Shown: positions 21,711-36,900, numbered from the stretch's first letter. The stretch: DNA of 64,000 bases from Morella rubra (GCA_003952965.2 CM025850.1:25178429-25242428); one strand, 5' to 3'. Made by a program: numbers and translations. The notes: generated from the sequence alone by a model not told the origin.

Positions 21711-24700
21711 AAATTTCACTGGATTTTGTGAATTGGGGGTTTAGGGTTTTCCGAAAATTTTGGGGGATTGGAGCTTTCTATTTTGCTATTATTTTTCTTT
21801 TATCTTTCTTGTGTTTACTTATTGATGATTTTCATTTGTTTTGAATTGATAATATGTTGATTGGAAGTAGTTTCATTGTTTGCATTTGAGATTTGTTTTA
21901 GGTTATATGTGTCTGTTTGGTGTTTTTTATTCTCATTGGTGCTCTAGCTACATGATGATCTATGCTTATGATGTGGAACTATCTCTATGTTTTATGGGAT
22001 GTGATCTTCTTGAATCTTGTCTAGTTATATTCACCTCTCAAATCTTTTCGCGGTGTAAGGTCTGAATTCACAGATAATTGACTCATTTGAGCAACTCAGT
22101 TAATGTCAATTGCCGTTCTTGGGCTCTAACCCAAAAAAGTTTTTATTAGGTTTTGGGTTTTCCAAACTATCTTATTGGCGTTTAATCTCTGGGTTATTTT
22201 CATTATCTTAATTACTTTGGCCTCTATCCATTACTCTTTATTTTCTCTCTGTTTTGGCAATGTTCTTCATATTGGTTCATGAAATGCAACTTAGTCAGTT
22301 TTACTAGGCAATATTGGTCTCCTTCATGAATGAACTCTCTTCATTGTTGAACATTTTTGGTGTGAATGCTTTACAGTGCCTCGGAAAGATCATGTCATTC
22401 TACTTCTTTCTTGGTCTACGATATCTGGCGCTACTTGATTTCAATCTACATATTGATGGGTTCCGTTGGGATTACTTGACCGTAGTGCATGATACAAACA
22501 TCTATTTGAAAAAGGAGTATACCTGAGTTTGCATTTCTTTTGAGAAATTTTCTTTGAAGGAATAATTTCATTTCAATTTGTTTTATGTCTGTTAGTCAAG
22601 GCATGTCTTTAAAAGTTAGGGGCCTGTCAATACCTTAATTCGCTCCGCCTGAGTCATTTGCGCAAGAACAATCCTCCTCTATGCAACCCCTCACCGAAGA
22701 TAACCTTCAAAATGCAACACATCCCCGACACAGTTCCCATATTTCCTCTTCCATTACTCTGGTTCAGTTGATTTGGCTTTGTTTGTTGCTGTTTGATGCC
22801 CTCCACGACCACATCGTGATCGTTGATCAAATCCATGAAATACAATTGACATTTTGTCTATATCAGTTTAACTTCGCTTTATGACTTGCGGGTCCATGAG
22901 GTTATCTCTCTTTCTGATAATGTCAGATATCTGTGGACTACCTCGTAGTATTCCCAATTTTCCTCTCAGTTATTCTATTGGAGTTATAGTCGTATCCTTC
23001 TTCGAGTTGATGTGTCTCACATATTGAACATGAGTGAAAGACTTCAAACTACGAATATTACATGGTCCTGAGGCATAACACGGATTTACTGTCTAAACTT
23101 ATCTCCATTACCTTCCTGTCAATTAATTAATTGTCTACTTGCCAGTTTCGGGCAAATTGGGAGGATTTTGGACGTTACTCCTGGAACTTTGGGTTGTGTA
23201 CTCCATTAATTTGGTTGCAGTTCTCTACTGGAGTTCTCAGCATTTGCCGGACTCTGGTCTAGTCTCTTTATCAAGAAAAGTCCCGATTTTCTCCTTCCTT
23301 TGACTTCCTTATTTTCCTTTATTGGTTGTGGTGGACTGCCGTTTACTCTTGCGGCATCCTGGTTTTTATTAATCGTTAGATTAATATTAGTGTGAGCTAT
23401 ATGGGAGGCGATATGGTGACAATCTTCTGCAATATCCACTATTTTTGCACTCTCCAGAATTTTTTTCCTTCCTATTTAATAAAGTGACTTCAAGCACACA
23501 TTACTATTGATCATGCCACCTGTCTCTCCAGGAGCTTATGATCCACTGTGATCGTCTACCTTTCTGAAAGAAGGTGTGTAACTTACAGTGAATCGCTGCA
23601 CCTTTCTATTCAACAAGGCAACCGTATTGTCTTACAAAATCCCATTAGAGCGGAGATTCGATTTTGACACCCATATTTACCATTATCAATGGTTTTCCAT
23701 TTCATTATTTCTTGTACTCCTTACAATATCATATCTACCTATTCGGATACAAAATTCTAATGAAATTTGTAAGGCTTGCGGTTATCCAATAATATGATAG
23801 ATTATGCATGGTCTGTGTAGAAAAATTAAATTGAAGTGTTACTCTAATAATGCTTCGTCTGTTTACTCATTTTTCTCTCCATCAACACTCATAACATGGC
23901 TGTTACTCGTCTCAAAAACCTTTACCACTGATATTTGCATTTATTAGTTGAGCAATTACTTCCTACACTTCACAATTTTTCTATGTGATTCTCATCTTGC
24001 TTGGACTTCTGGCAAAGAGCTGCATTGCTTTCTGAAGTGATCCCGTCTATTTCCTATGCGTACAATCCTCTAGCATTACGCACCATTTTGAATCTTCCTT
24101 CCCTTATCTTACAAGATATCTCTCCACCTTTTTCAAGCATTTATGTTCCTTTATTTGCCCGGTGCATAACATTTTAAATGTTGGTTGGGGATGTTTTTCT
24201 CAAGAATCGAACTCTTACCAAGTTTCATTAGCCTATTGGCGCAAACATTTCAGATAAATATATTATGGAGGAAAAGACATTGGAAATAATCGGCTTATCG
24301 CTATAGAGCGAGCATTTTTGCATTGTCTATCATCACGGTGGAGGCTACACTGGATCTGTATGATATGCTCGATAATCTGTGTTTGTTCCACCTGATTCAA
24401 TCTCACCGAGACATCCATCTCTAGTCACTTTCTACGTATACTCTGGGAGGGTCTGAGCTAGCTCTGATTAATCTTATATATGCTGATACTGAATGCTGAT
24501 TGAGGACCTAAATATGTCTAGATTGCTCTCCCTCCATCGCAGGTATGACATGTCGTGTGCATCTCCTTTCTGTTGCTAGTTTATTTCCTTTGTCCAATAT
24601 TACCGATTTTAAGGTTAGTGACCATGGAGGATAGTGTGTATCGCGCTTCATTTACCGGGCATTGTGAGTTATTCTTGAGGGATGTAGTGACCATATACAG

Positions 24701-26297
24701 TGAGTGTATAATATATCGTTTAGTCCTTCGATTCCTTAGTTGATACATGTAATATGTTTTACGTTTGTCGATATGTTTAAAATGCGGCGTAAAAATCTCT
24801 AAATATTTTATCAGCCTGAATGTTTGTGTACTCCTCCCCTCTCCTATTTTCGAAATTGTGACTCGGGTAAATATCACACAATGATTTTAATGCTCACGTA
24901 ACCTCGTCATTACTGAAAATTTGTTGATTTATGATTTCCAAGTTGATTATTGATATTTTCATTTAGATAATTTAATGTTCATTCTGATATATGATGAAAT
25001 TCGGAATAATTCATTGCCGATTTGTTGGCCCTTTTGTTAAAAGTTTTACAATTTTTTAGTGGAGTTTGAGCTTTCCGGAGGATATTGCTATTTCGTGGTG
25101 AGTGTCGTGTTTCTCCGGCTTGTAGATGTCATAGTTTTTACATAATAAATTTTTCAGCTGAATGGGCATCATATTGTGTGGTGATCGGGGACATATGGGG
25201 CAGAATTTTAGCATGAGAGCATTCATTGTAGGTGAGAGTTAGTAGATTGTGTTACTGGACTTTGAAATGTTACCAGAAGAATTATTGCTTTCTGACATCT
25301 AATTTTTTCTCTTCCCAACAATTTTGTGGTTTGCAAATACTGCTTCTTTACTGCGAAGAATATGATTTGTCAGATAGATGGTAATGTTAATCCATCTTGT
25401 TTTTGTTCGTCCATCCTAAAAGAGATTTTTAAACATTAGACTTGAACCAAAATCGGGAAACTGGGCTTCAAAAACCCCTGTTTACATTATTTTCCTATAA
25501 CTCCTCATAACATTGTGGGTAGATTGAGTTTAAAACGTTGCAGGAATTAAAAGGAAAAAAAAAAAATTAAAAAAGAAAGAAAGAGATAAACACGCAGTTA
25601 ATTGTTGAATATCAAGGATGACGCTGATGCAAAAACACAGCGTTCCTTTTTCTCAACTCATTAAGTTTCAGGACTAAATTTTAAAAAACTAAACTTGTAC
25701 AATAGCCATTTTAAAAATCAAACTTATCTATAAAACAATGCTTATTTACCACATATAGAAATATCTATACATAACAATTATTGCCACTATGCTAGAATTT
25801 ATATATGTGGAAGAGGTGATAGGCACAACGTCTGTGTAACTTCTTTCATCTTAATCATCTGCTCTCAAAATCAGCAAAAAATCCCCTCGCTTGTTTGCTT
25901 CCCTGAACACGCTTTTTATTTTATTTTATATGATTCCTCAAGCCATACAACCGCGTTCTCTTTTACAACAGCTTTCGAAGAAATATAGAATGCTGCGATC
26001 TTGAGGCAATGTTATGGGGAATCCCAACTCAGCTGCTCGATAGAGAATTCTTTCCCACCTTTCTATAATGATGAATGCTATATCTGAATTTGATACTTTT
26101 TTCTTATTCCTTGGTGTTTCCCTTATATATTTTATGAGTCTACTAATTTTTTAAACTTGCTATAAGTAAGTGTTATTGGAGTTTCCTGTTTCTTCTTCTC
26201 AAATAGTGTTTTGGCTCGCTCCTAGTAAATTTGCTCCTTTGCGGAGAGAACTTTTTTTTTTATTTTCTCTTTTCCCCAGTCAAGAATATTAATTTAA

Positions 26298-26741
26298 CCC
26301 CCCGTTCGGTAAATGAAATTAGTTAATCCTCTAATATTAAGCTTTAAACTCACTGAGGTAATTATAAGTTACTCATTGTTATGTCGGTGTATAAGCCATA
26401 TTATCTTGTCTCTAAATTAAATTTCTTATGAATAACAACTTTTATAATTTTCATATACTATTTTAGCCACTCATTTAATAATATGCTTCATTATTTAATT
26501 AATTTGATGATTGGAGGACCATAATGGTTCTACTTTTGCGATATTTTTAGTGTGACAATTGTCTTTTCTTCTCGGTAATTCTTTTTATAATATTTGATAC
26601 ATTTAATTATTTTACTTTTTGTTGTGAACTCTCTTTATTATAACTTACATGACAAAGTGAAGTATTATCTTAAATTCTATTTGCATATAGAGAGTATAAA
26701 GAGATACATTCCCATAATACCTTGTAAGACCAAACAAACCC
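26298..26741. mobile_element. Possible PIF/Harbinger-type MITE
   Basis: The left border reads TTAA|CCCCCCGTTCGGTAAATG. The right border reads ACCAAACAAACCC|TTA, whose complement GGGTTTGTTTGGT resembles Tourist-type ends. The interior is AT-rich. The ends match only partly, and the flanking trinucleotides (TAA, TTA) are not identical. Confidence 0.3.
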
Positions 26742-26884
26742 TTACAACCAAACAATATTTAAATCTTAAATTTTAAATTTTAAAATTAAAACCTAAAAGC
26801 TCAGCCAACAAAGTTTCCTGGGCTAATAACTGAAATTGCGAGGAACTTGCGAGAGGAGCGCAAAAGCGAGGGGTGCGGCATTGG

Positions 26885-27060
26885 GGGCGTGGTCTAGAGG
26901 AGTTAAAAGACAATGTGAGTTTAACTAAATGACAAAAATCTGGGATTCGAGAACACGATTCCCATGAGATAAAATATAATGTTTGAGGACGTTGGCTTGC
27001 TCATGAGTGACAGGGAAAAGTGTTGATTATGAAATAATAGGTGCGGGTCCTTTTATGCTC
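26885..27060 (+). mobile_element. Possible tRNA-derived SINE
   Basis: GCGTGGTCTAGAGGAG (from about 26887) resembles a Pol III A box and GGGATTCGAGA (from about 26942) a degenerate B box, with spacing like the element at 6025-6215. No clear tail or target duplication is visible. Confidence 0.35.
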
Positions 27061-30000
27061 CCAATGTGTAAGTGCTGAGCTTATTCATTTTTTGATGAGG
27101 ATGTGATTAATGTTTTGAGAGTGTTCGGTTCTTTACTTATCGCATACCTGATGCCGAACAATTAGTTGTAAAATTCGTAAAAAATAGGAGCGAAGACTCC
27201 AACTAGTTGTTAAAAAAAATTATACCAATATAGTCGTTTAGCCAAATAATAGTGCTCGTATACTTCTGTATGCTTATAAGACGACGATATCATGTTAGCT
27301 TGACCCGAATATTGAGGCCGAATATAGGGGTGAAAACTCTTCTTTGAGATGCATGTATTCTTGCAATTTTGAAGCGTCGAGCATTTGATGAGCGATTGTG
27401 AAATTTTATGAGTGTCCGTAACTACATTGTGTGTTGAAAACAAATGCTTACAAAAATTTTCAGCGGTTCGATGTCCCAATATTGAGTGAATTTTACAGGG
27501 CGAAACTATCTGTGATAAAAAAAAGTGCTGCTAATCTTGTAATCTCGACTGTGAGCCATTAGATTGACGAAGGTTAACTGTGCCAATAGCTCAATAACTC
27601 TATCATGTAAACAACGAATTTTCCCATATTCTTTTGCATCTCGAAGGATTTATTGATTATGGTCGATATAATGAGGTGCAGTAAACCTGCATTGCGTGTA
27701 CTAAAAAATCTCAATTTAGTTCAATCTAATATTGAGCGAATATAGGGCGAAACTCTTTGTGTAAAAAACTTCAATTTAGCTCGAGCTAAGATCAGGGTAA
27801 TATCAGGCGAAACTCACTGTGAAGAAAATCACCCAAAACTGATCTTGGGTCAATAAAATGTGTCAACACTATCGATACTGAAGAGAAAAATCAGCATCTT
27901 AAAAGTGTCCAATCCATTCCAACACTTATTTAAACACCTACAATATAAAAAAGTGATTTATTAACTTTGTGTAATGGTGTTTAAGTGCGATTAGAAAAAT
28001 TCCGGTCTCATTTCCCCCTTAATTTTCGAGTGAAAATTCCAGCGCGCAGGCTGATGTATATACGCAAGCAATGTATGCGCAAATGAAAATAAGTACTTGT
28101 TATATTTGATTCAACGTTCAATCCGACATATAATTTATTTGATTACTAGTAGCTAGAATTGGAAAATTACATGAAGGACAATTCACACTTACAACATGCT
28201 ATCGTTTCAAATACTCATAAATAGGAAGCGCCGTATGTGACAAGGAGATAGATCAGTATTTTAGGAAGATACATTTGGAATACAGATTGGGTAGAGGCCA
28301 GCCTATCTATGGCCAGATGACCAGCTTTCGCATCGAAGGCCCTAAGAGTGACCAGTCTTAAGTAGTTTTTTCTGCCTTCTTTTACGTAACTTCTTCTCTG
28401 TGGATGTAAAATTGTATCGTAGATTTGTATATCCTGCACAGCTAGCCAGCTGCTAGATTTTCCCTTTCGTCCCTAGCTTCACTAATCTTGTAAACTTTAT
28501 GTGGGGTTGTGAAATATGACAAACCTTCCACTCTAGCGAGCTCGTGCCAAGAAAGAAGAAAATCGCGTAATTGTTTGGAGGAAATGGGTGATAGAGATTG
28601 GGACCTTACCTTATCAACTGATAAGAGTATGTTTAAACCATAGTGCTGCTAGTTTAGATATTTTCCTAATATGTAGCATTGCCAGCCGAGAAGGTGTATT
28701 TAAGAAGGAAATTATGTCTTCATTTTCTCCCGTTTCTTTAGTGTGATGCTTCTTTTCCAAATAAACATAGGAGACAGACCTCGGGAGGGTATTCTCTTTT
28801 AATTGCATATTAAACATTAATCCAATCCATCTTGTGCATTCTTTTCCATTCCCCATTAACAACATGATATCTAATCAGTATTTGGGAGTTGCGTCATTAA
28901 CATGTAATAATACTGTTTGAATGAATTATGTACGGGGATTCAATTTAAGGCGTTGAAATCTTGTAACTACTTTGGGCGGTTTTCTCCAGTGCGGTCATTG
29001 ATACCAAAAGATATCGACTTATACTATCAGTAATATAATATTTAATTATATAGTGAATTATTGACTATTAGTTTTGCGTGTACAGATGCCTAATGAGTTG
29101 TGAAAAAACTGTAGAAGATGCTTTTTACGCGAGGGAAGAAAGCATTAATAATCTCCCATAGTTATATATTGGCTTCTAACATGCAAAACAAAGGGGTTGT
29201 TTTCTTTGAAAGACGATTATCGAACATTAATAAATTGCAATGGGTGAGTTGTTTTCGAATTAAGTCCCATTAGAACACTCTGATAGTGGTACATATTACT
29301 TTTTCCATAGCTATGTGTGTACAATTATATACTCAATGACTATTCGGCCGCATCCTCCATTGCATATTTGACCAACTTTCCTTCAAGACGATTTTGAAAA
29401 GTCTTTCCATTAATTTATTTTAGACCAAAGATGACCGAGTTTCAACCTCCTAATATGTGCTAGTGCTTGCCCATATTTTTGTTGGTGGGAGACTATTGGT
29501 AAAAGAGACCAACTTAAACCACCATAACTGAAAACTTCTTTACTTTTGAGTATCAGATTTAGCTTATCAACGGCTCTCCTGCATGTTCTCTCCTAATTCT
29601 CCTAAATTTTTCCATTTTTCTCTAAACAGGTCATGTCTTTGTACCGAAGAGTCGTCGTCTGCTCCCTATATAATATTGAATTTTGAAAACATGAGCGAAC
29701 GAGAAGGGACAGCTTTTGGACCCTTTGCACCATGTTTCGTCCTTTTTTATTATGTGAAAAATCTCTACTGATGGGAGATACCTTCTTAACTTAAGAGTAT
29801 ACGTATCCTAGTACTTATTTTTTACATCTCAATGTCATTGCCCCATTTAAGTCTTAACAAGGAAATTAAAAGGTTTTTTCATATTGGATCAGCCAGTTCT
29901 TAGAAAGGTTGCAGTCTTTTTATGCATAATCCCTTTTTAATTTATTTCTTGCATTGGTGTATTAGTTGTCCATGCTGATAAGGAGTCATCCTTCGGGAAG

Positions 30001-33000
30001 AGGACTGGGGTTAAATGGCTTTTTTGGACAAACTATCTCTAGTGAGGATGTTTAAGAAAAAACTTTCATCTATAATTGAGACAGTTTGGCTTTGGTAAAA
30101 CTTGACTCCAGCATTGCACTAACGACATGTACTTTTGATTTCTTTGCATATCGTATTATTTTATTACTTGCACTCTCATTTCTTCGCTCTGAAGAAGCAC
30201 ATGGAGAATTATCCGATTTACCCCTACGAGCTTCACCTTATGCAGACACTAATCTTACACTACGCCAATTAGTTATCCGCGATACTCTAATAGTAGCGAG
30301 CATTCGGTGCCCCCAAATCGGATGGTGTATGGGTCGGCAGTAATCGTACTTGAAACATTGAAATTATATTGTTAGAATCCCTTTTTGTTTATATGAGTAT
30401 TCTAAAGATGACTCATGTCTTTTATAATTTTCTAGGATCAATACAGATACATTGATTCACAGTTGGTAATGTATCTTTAACCATCTGAAAGATGATGCGC
30501 TCCGGGCAATTTTCTTTCAATGTTGGTGTGTATTCGAGGATTGATCAACTTAGTTCTCTCTGCATACGCTGAGAACATCTCGTAACACCCTTGTTCTGCG
30601 TTTGTCTTTTTGGTTGTTTGTTTGTGGGCAGTGTGTTTTATAGTGTTTGTGCTTAGAAGACTGGCACCAACTGCTGGTCTGTAAATGACTAGCGCTTTGC
30701 TTCCTAATATGTTTTGCAACTTGAGACCTTCTTAATTTAAGTGCCCAAAGGTGTTGTGTTCGAAAGTTTTTAAAATGTTGTTCCATAAAACCATTAACAC
30801 AACTTTATATAAGCTGAACGTTAGAGATGATATTTATAAGCACTGCGCTCGTTTTTCGAGTTCATTCTGCACCTATGTTTATTTGCAAGCACCGCACGAT
30901 CGGGCATGCCTGGGATTTTCTAGAGTGAACCTGGAGGAGAGTTATTTAGCTGCCAAACATCTTGAAGGTGGTGTAGGTCATCCACATGTTTTATTATAAT
31001 TGATACAGTTTGTGGCTTACTGTTTTCTTAGCGTATTTTATCGTGTAGAAGGTCTCGTTCTCGAGATCTTACTGTTAATCAGTTGGATGAGACTTTATTT
31101 TTTCTCGGAATTCTCTTATTATGTTGAACTGATCAATCTCTTATTTGTTTTTCTCTTTTTAGTGCCTAGGGTACTGTACAACTTTCGTTCCACGGTTTTC
31201 GTGTTTAATAGAGGTATTAGAATGCGCCATCTTTTGACAACTATTTTATTATGCATCAATGGCAAGTTTACCTTTCGGATAAACCGTATAGCTCCTTAAA
31301 GGTGTCATCTTGTTTTATCAGGGCGAGTAGATTCTTTTGGGAATGGACGAAGTTGTGTGGTCATCTTGAGTTTCAAATTTGAACTTTTAGAGTTGATCAG
31401 AGGGGAATGGTGAATGCCTTAAGTGTTTTGGTCGATGGATTTTTACATGTAGCTTGACTACAAGGCTCTAAAAAGATTGCTGGCGGATAGCATTTTTGTA
31501 CTGGGCAGACGCACAAACGGTTGCTTGTTGATGGAGTCAGCTAACCCACTTTCCATGCCAACAATACTTGGTCTTTTAGATTGTGGAAACTAGTTTGTGA
31601 GTGTCATTATGCCATCGGATATCTCCTTTTTCCCGAGTGAGTGAGAAGGAGGCATGCTTACATGTCGTTGTTTTGCATGGCAACCAATCATGGCCTGTGC
31701 ATGTCAGATTCAGAGTTTCAGGGGTCATTGGTATGTTGGAAGCACAGGAAATACGAGCACAATGCTTTAAACAGGTTTTCCCATACCAGGACGCGCACGA
31801 AAACACCTCACAACTACTCCACCAGAGATAATCAAACATTTTTTAGATTCCTTTATACAACTTATACGATGATTATTAAATTTCATCTCTTCCAACGTAT
31901 GTTCCTTCCAAATAAACATGTGCTCAGAGCCCCATCTATGTTGCTCCGACTAATAATTACTTATGACCTCACGAAATCCGATACCCCACATACTTTGCAT
32001 TTTCCAGGCGTGGGGTTTAATCAAGTGGAATCACAGTCTATGAGAATGCCAGTCGGTACTTGTACACAATGTAGGAATCTTTGAATAGCTCAATCGGATG
32101 TGGAGGACTTTGATATCAATTGTCAAATTCCATCCGCCCATTATCGTACATTTCTATGGACTTTGCTGAAACTCTCACCATTTTAAAACATTGAGCTGAA
32201 TCACACGTGTGGAGAACAATACCTATTCCCCAAATAGTGGAGTAAAAAGTAGCTTGATCAGAGGATTTTCGAGCAGATAATTACAAACTTTTATTAAGAA
32301 AATATTGAAAGTCTTATACTTATTAGAATTAACAACCATTAGCTGTTCGCAGGACCTTATTGTATGTCGATAAGTTTTGAACGTATATCACAACAAATTA
32401 TTTTCCTTCAGGTTTGTGAGGCACTAGTGGTTCACCCTGCTCAATCGATTCGACGCTCCTTGGTAGGAAAAACCTTTGATTATAACCATTGTTTTCTTTT
32501 CAAACATACCCTTAGACCTTATAATCTGTATTCATGGACCAGCAGCCAAGTTCGACTTGATCCCCTTCTAAACTTTTGACTTCAGCATGACTTCTTTTTA
32601 ACACTTTTCTTTAGCCTAGGCCGCAAGAGGTATGATCGGAAAATTTTTAAATGCCACTATCTAAATGCTTGTATATACTATACTAGCTGACCAGTAGTTG
32701 GACATGGTACCCAGTATACAAGTTTTTTGTTTGTATTTTATATATTGACATCAATTCCTTAAGAATGCGTGACGATATGGTGAAATTGACTAGCTCTTTA
32801 ATTTATAGAGAGTTGGCAAATTTTTAGTTGATCAATAGAGACCGTTCGGATTTACAAATTTCATCTCAAACGAGAAGTCCACAACATAGTATTATTGGAT
32901 CGTGTCTCATTTTTCTTTTTTCTTAGTTTGAGTGGGAGAGAATTTGTGGTTCATTATTGTTTGTTATGTGGAACTTATGAAAAGGTATTTGTGTGTCTTT

Positions 33001-33897
33001 CTGGTAATGGTTATTATGGTAGTATGTTTGGAGGAGGATGTGCTAAGGAAGTTGTATAGAAGTGTTTTACTGAGGTTCTGTAAAAATTTTTTGGGGAAAC
33101 GTTTCCTATATTATGTGAAAGTGTGAAGTAGCGTCCTACATACAAGATGTTTTGTGTGTAAAAATGTAATATAAGTTCTTTTTTCCTTAAGGAAATGTGC
33201 TAGTCGAGAAAAAATAGCTGCTTTGCCTTTGTTCTCAAGAGGAGGTTACATTATTTTTGGCTTAATTGATTGTGGTTTTCGGGAAAATTGTCTGTATAAA
33301 AATGCGGGTAAGGGGCATGTTAGGCGTCTCAACACTTTATTAACATTAGTAGTTAAGGGGACCTTTTGCAATTGTCTTAAAGATTGGTAGTGCGGGGTGT
33401 CAAGGTGTCAGACCCCTTTTAGGCCGAGAGAGATTGCTCTACACGTAGGTTTCAGCATTTTTTTTGATTCACTGCATCTTTTCATCATGTCACTTTTTTT
33501 GGCACGGCCACTGAATACTTGGAGTTTGGGAGTCTTGAGTTGGTCTCGTGTATTCCATACGTGATGAGAGATGTTGCCCAAGAAGAGAGAGCGTGAGAGA
33601 GAAAGAAGTGAGTAGATGAAGCTTGGTTTGTCCACCTCCATTAAAGTCTGTGATGAACGATTGAATCATTGAATATATAAATGCAATATCTAACATAAAC
33701 TGGTAGGACCAAACTACCAAAATAGCCATAAGTTTCCAGCATCACCTACCTAGAACATCGGTTCACTCGACCGTTGATACCCAGCACAGAAGAATAATTA
33801 TAAAAGATATTTATTGTTGCCTACCTTAAAACCATGTAAAATCCACGTCAGCCGATTTGTTAAGCGCTGGGTTTCTTTACTCTCACCTACTTCTCCC

Positions 33898-33904
33898 TAT
33901 ATAA
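33898..33904 (+). promoter_or_regulatory. TATA box upstream of the NDPK alternative first exon
   Basis: TATATAA sits 59 bases before the ATG at 33963, a distance fitting a TATA box with a short leader. It would drive transcripts beginning with first exon 1a of the kinase gene. Confidence 0.55.
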
Positions 33905-33962
33905 GCCAAATCCTTTGCCTGAAGATCTCGCGGTTTTCCATTTTCCCGCCCACCTCTCATTC

Positions 33963-36900
33963 ATGGCAAGAGCTCTTGTTCTCTTCCTTGTGGTTTCTCT
34001 TCCCCACAATTACAGGTAATTCCTGCTTGGTTCCCAAGAAACTGCAGGAAAATCGAACTTCACAACGTTTACTATTTGAATCTACTGGCCTAAATAGTCA
34101 AAACCAGTCGTAATAAATCTATATCTGCCTAACTGATCCAGATAGCTAAAAAATAGCACTCAAGCAAGTTGAAACTATTTTCTTTTGATTTCATCCATTT
34201 GAAAGGCACCGAACAGGGCGTTAAGAATAGGATGGTCGTTATCTGTTAACTACTACGTGTCAGTTCTGTGCATCTAAAGGCTTTATTTTTCTCTTCAATG
34301 TCACTAGCGAATATCATCATCATCATCATCTAATACTCTTATTATTTTGTAGTTTGCCCTTTCAAATGACGCTTCGCATTGTTCCGTTTCTCGCGAAATT
34401 TCTGTTCTTCTTCCTTCTGGTCTCTGTCCCTTTCCCTTGCAGGTAAACAAAACTAGGGTTTCGGGTGTTTCTTAACACATAGTTACTGGTTTGGTTGCTG
34501 GGGGGGTAGAGGGGTGGAGGAACCTCATTTCACTGCCTAGTATTGTTATTTACCTACTTGCCTGCTGTGGTAAATGCTCCAAGAAGAACAGGTCTTCAAG
34601 CAATGGAAATACTCAAGAGACCTTAGCTATGATAAAACCCGACGGAGTGTTGGGCAATTACACTTACAGGATAAAGAATGCCATTCTGGAGTCTGGTTTC
34701 CACATCTTCAAAGAAAGGATGGTTCAACTTGACGAGGACAGTGCAGCAAGCTTTTATGCTGAGCATTCTACAAAGAGCTTCTTTTCTAGCCTTGTCAAAT
34801 ATATAACGAGGTAATCTGTAGTACTTTTAGGACTATGAATGTTGTTGTAAATAGTTCTTTTCCCCATATATTGCAGTTAAGCTCATGAGTAATTTTTCTC
34901 GACTGGATGGCCTTACTTTTTAACTGCTGTTGGTATCTATTCCATGAATATTGCAGTTAAGCTCCATATTAGTTGTTTGCACTTGTGCTTGTTAATAAAG
35001 TGCTGGATTGAAGCCAGTTTGATTTTCAGTCTGTAGTTTTTCTCTTGACTTCTCCTAGTCTATAATATGACATAAGCAAGCAAAACATCCTGCTCATAAT
35101 GAAAAGTACAGGTAGCATTACCCCATATAACCACCAAATGTGTGAAACAATCAATTTTGTAAGAGGTTCTCTGAAGCTTATAGGAGCCTAGGTGCTGGTG
35201 GTGTCGACGTTTTTTGAAGCCATCATGCAGAAGGTCTCTATGATGAGCCCTGCTCCTACTTTTCTATTGTCCTTATATCTAAAGTACCTAAATTTCTAGC
35301 TATTTTTGTTATCAAAAGAATGACAAATGACAGATTTGAGGGCATTGTTGGCTGGATTTTGATTTATCCCTCATCACAGCTTGGTTGGCTTTCTATACAG
35401 TTGCAATCCTTGAGTCTTGAATGATCTTAAAATTACTCTGCGTAAAAGGTTGCTTCTGCAGTGGGATTAATCTAGTTTATGGTATTCACTTTGGCGCCCC
35501 CCCCCTGTGGGGCTCACTCTTCCTCTCTTTATGATTCTATGATTATCAGTGGTCCAGTGTTGGTTATGGTTTTGAAGAAGGAAAATGCTGTTGTTGATTG
35601 GCGCGCACTAATTGGACCAACTGATGCACGCGAGGCTAAGATTACTCATCCTCACAGGTATGTCCTCATTTCAGTCCTCTTTGTTCTTGTACATGTTTTT
35701 CAATGTCTTTCTCAGTCTTTTCCCAGAATTATATGGTTAACTCTCACTCTTTCTGTAATCTTAGGATTTTGAATTTGATTAGTAAAATAGTAAATAGTCA
35801 TGTTTTCATCTGACATGTACTTCCTCGATGAAATTCTTAATTACTAGTTCTGCTTTTATTTCCAGCATTAGAGCAATGTGTGGGCTAGATTCAGAAAAAA
35901 ATTGTGTTCATGGATCAGATTCTACTCAATCAGCTCAAAGAGAGATCTCATTTTTCTTCAAAGAGGTGTCTGCAGGTCAATTCCTATCCTCTTTCTTCCC
36001 GTCAATGTGGAAAGATATATTAATTCTCCTTTGCTCAAGCCTGTGGTTTCCTTGGTACAAATTACAATCACACTTTGCGGGCACTATGAAAATTTACCCT
36101 CTGAAATTTGTCTGGTTTCAGTGTCTCAAACTATACTCTTGAAAGTGAAACTTTCCAGACAAAAAAATTAAAAAACCAATGACTTAGGGCTTCTTCCCCT
36201 TGTAAGAACAAGGTGGAGGATAAGGTTGTGTTTTAACATTCGCTGGGTGCATGTGCAACTTACTAATCAGAAAAAAGATGACAGGAAAGGGATAAGAAAA
36301 AGGCAAGAAAAAAGATGATGGGTGCACTTTGATGGTTCCTCCATACTGGGGAACCAGGGTTTTTCGAAGGATTAATTAACCAATGGGGGAGTAGAGATGG
36401 GATCTTTACTTACAAGGTCTAAATATAGGTACACTGTGCAGTATGTATCGACAACAGGGTATTGCTTGTTGGTTTTGCTCTTCTTTGTAAGATACATAAA
36501 TTTATTCTTTGTGTGCTCTCTTTACTGGAATGACAACCCATGTTTGTGCGTTATCTTATGAATCTTTAGTAGCCATATCAATTGAATAGCATGAGAGATG
36601 AGATGTGATGAGCTTGCGCTTCGTACTTGTATATGCATTCTGTAAGCTAGTATTTTTGTTCAGCTCTGAACCCAAATATCTGTATGCATATTTTGTGACA
36701 ATAATAAGAGTAATTTTGATCCTCATTTTTCTCTGGTAACTCATTTATTTCCCCGACATCTGACACTCTGTTTGTGGAACATAAAGGATAGCAAAATTGA
36801 AATCTGAAATCTTAGACCTGTCATTATGACTCAAACACGATGCAAGAAATCGAATAATGACATCTAAATCTGCAGTCTAAACAATGGAATGAATGATTTG

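Larger units (their letters stand above)
21711..33800. other. 12 kb without a recognised gene
   Basis: Only short frames occur here, none with a family signature, and no splice-compatible chain of coding exons stands out on either strand. Possible elements inside are a weak MITE-like unit (26298-26741), a SINE-like unit (26885-27060) and a decayed relative of the LTR-like repeat (27680-28030). It may be very old repeat DNA or an extremely long intron/intergenic spacer. Confidence 0.5.

Noticed and set aside
22314-22526. Possible small membrane protein
   Set aside because: Isolated hydrophobic frame in T-rich DNA with no family match or supporting splice context.
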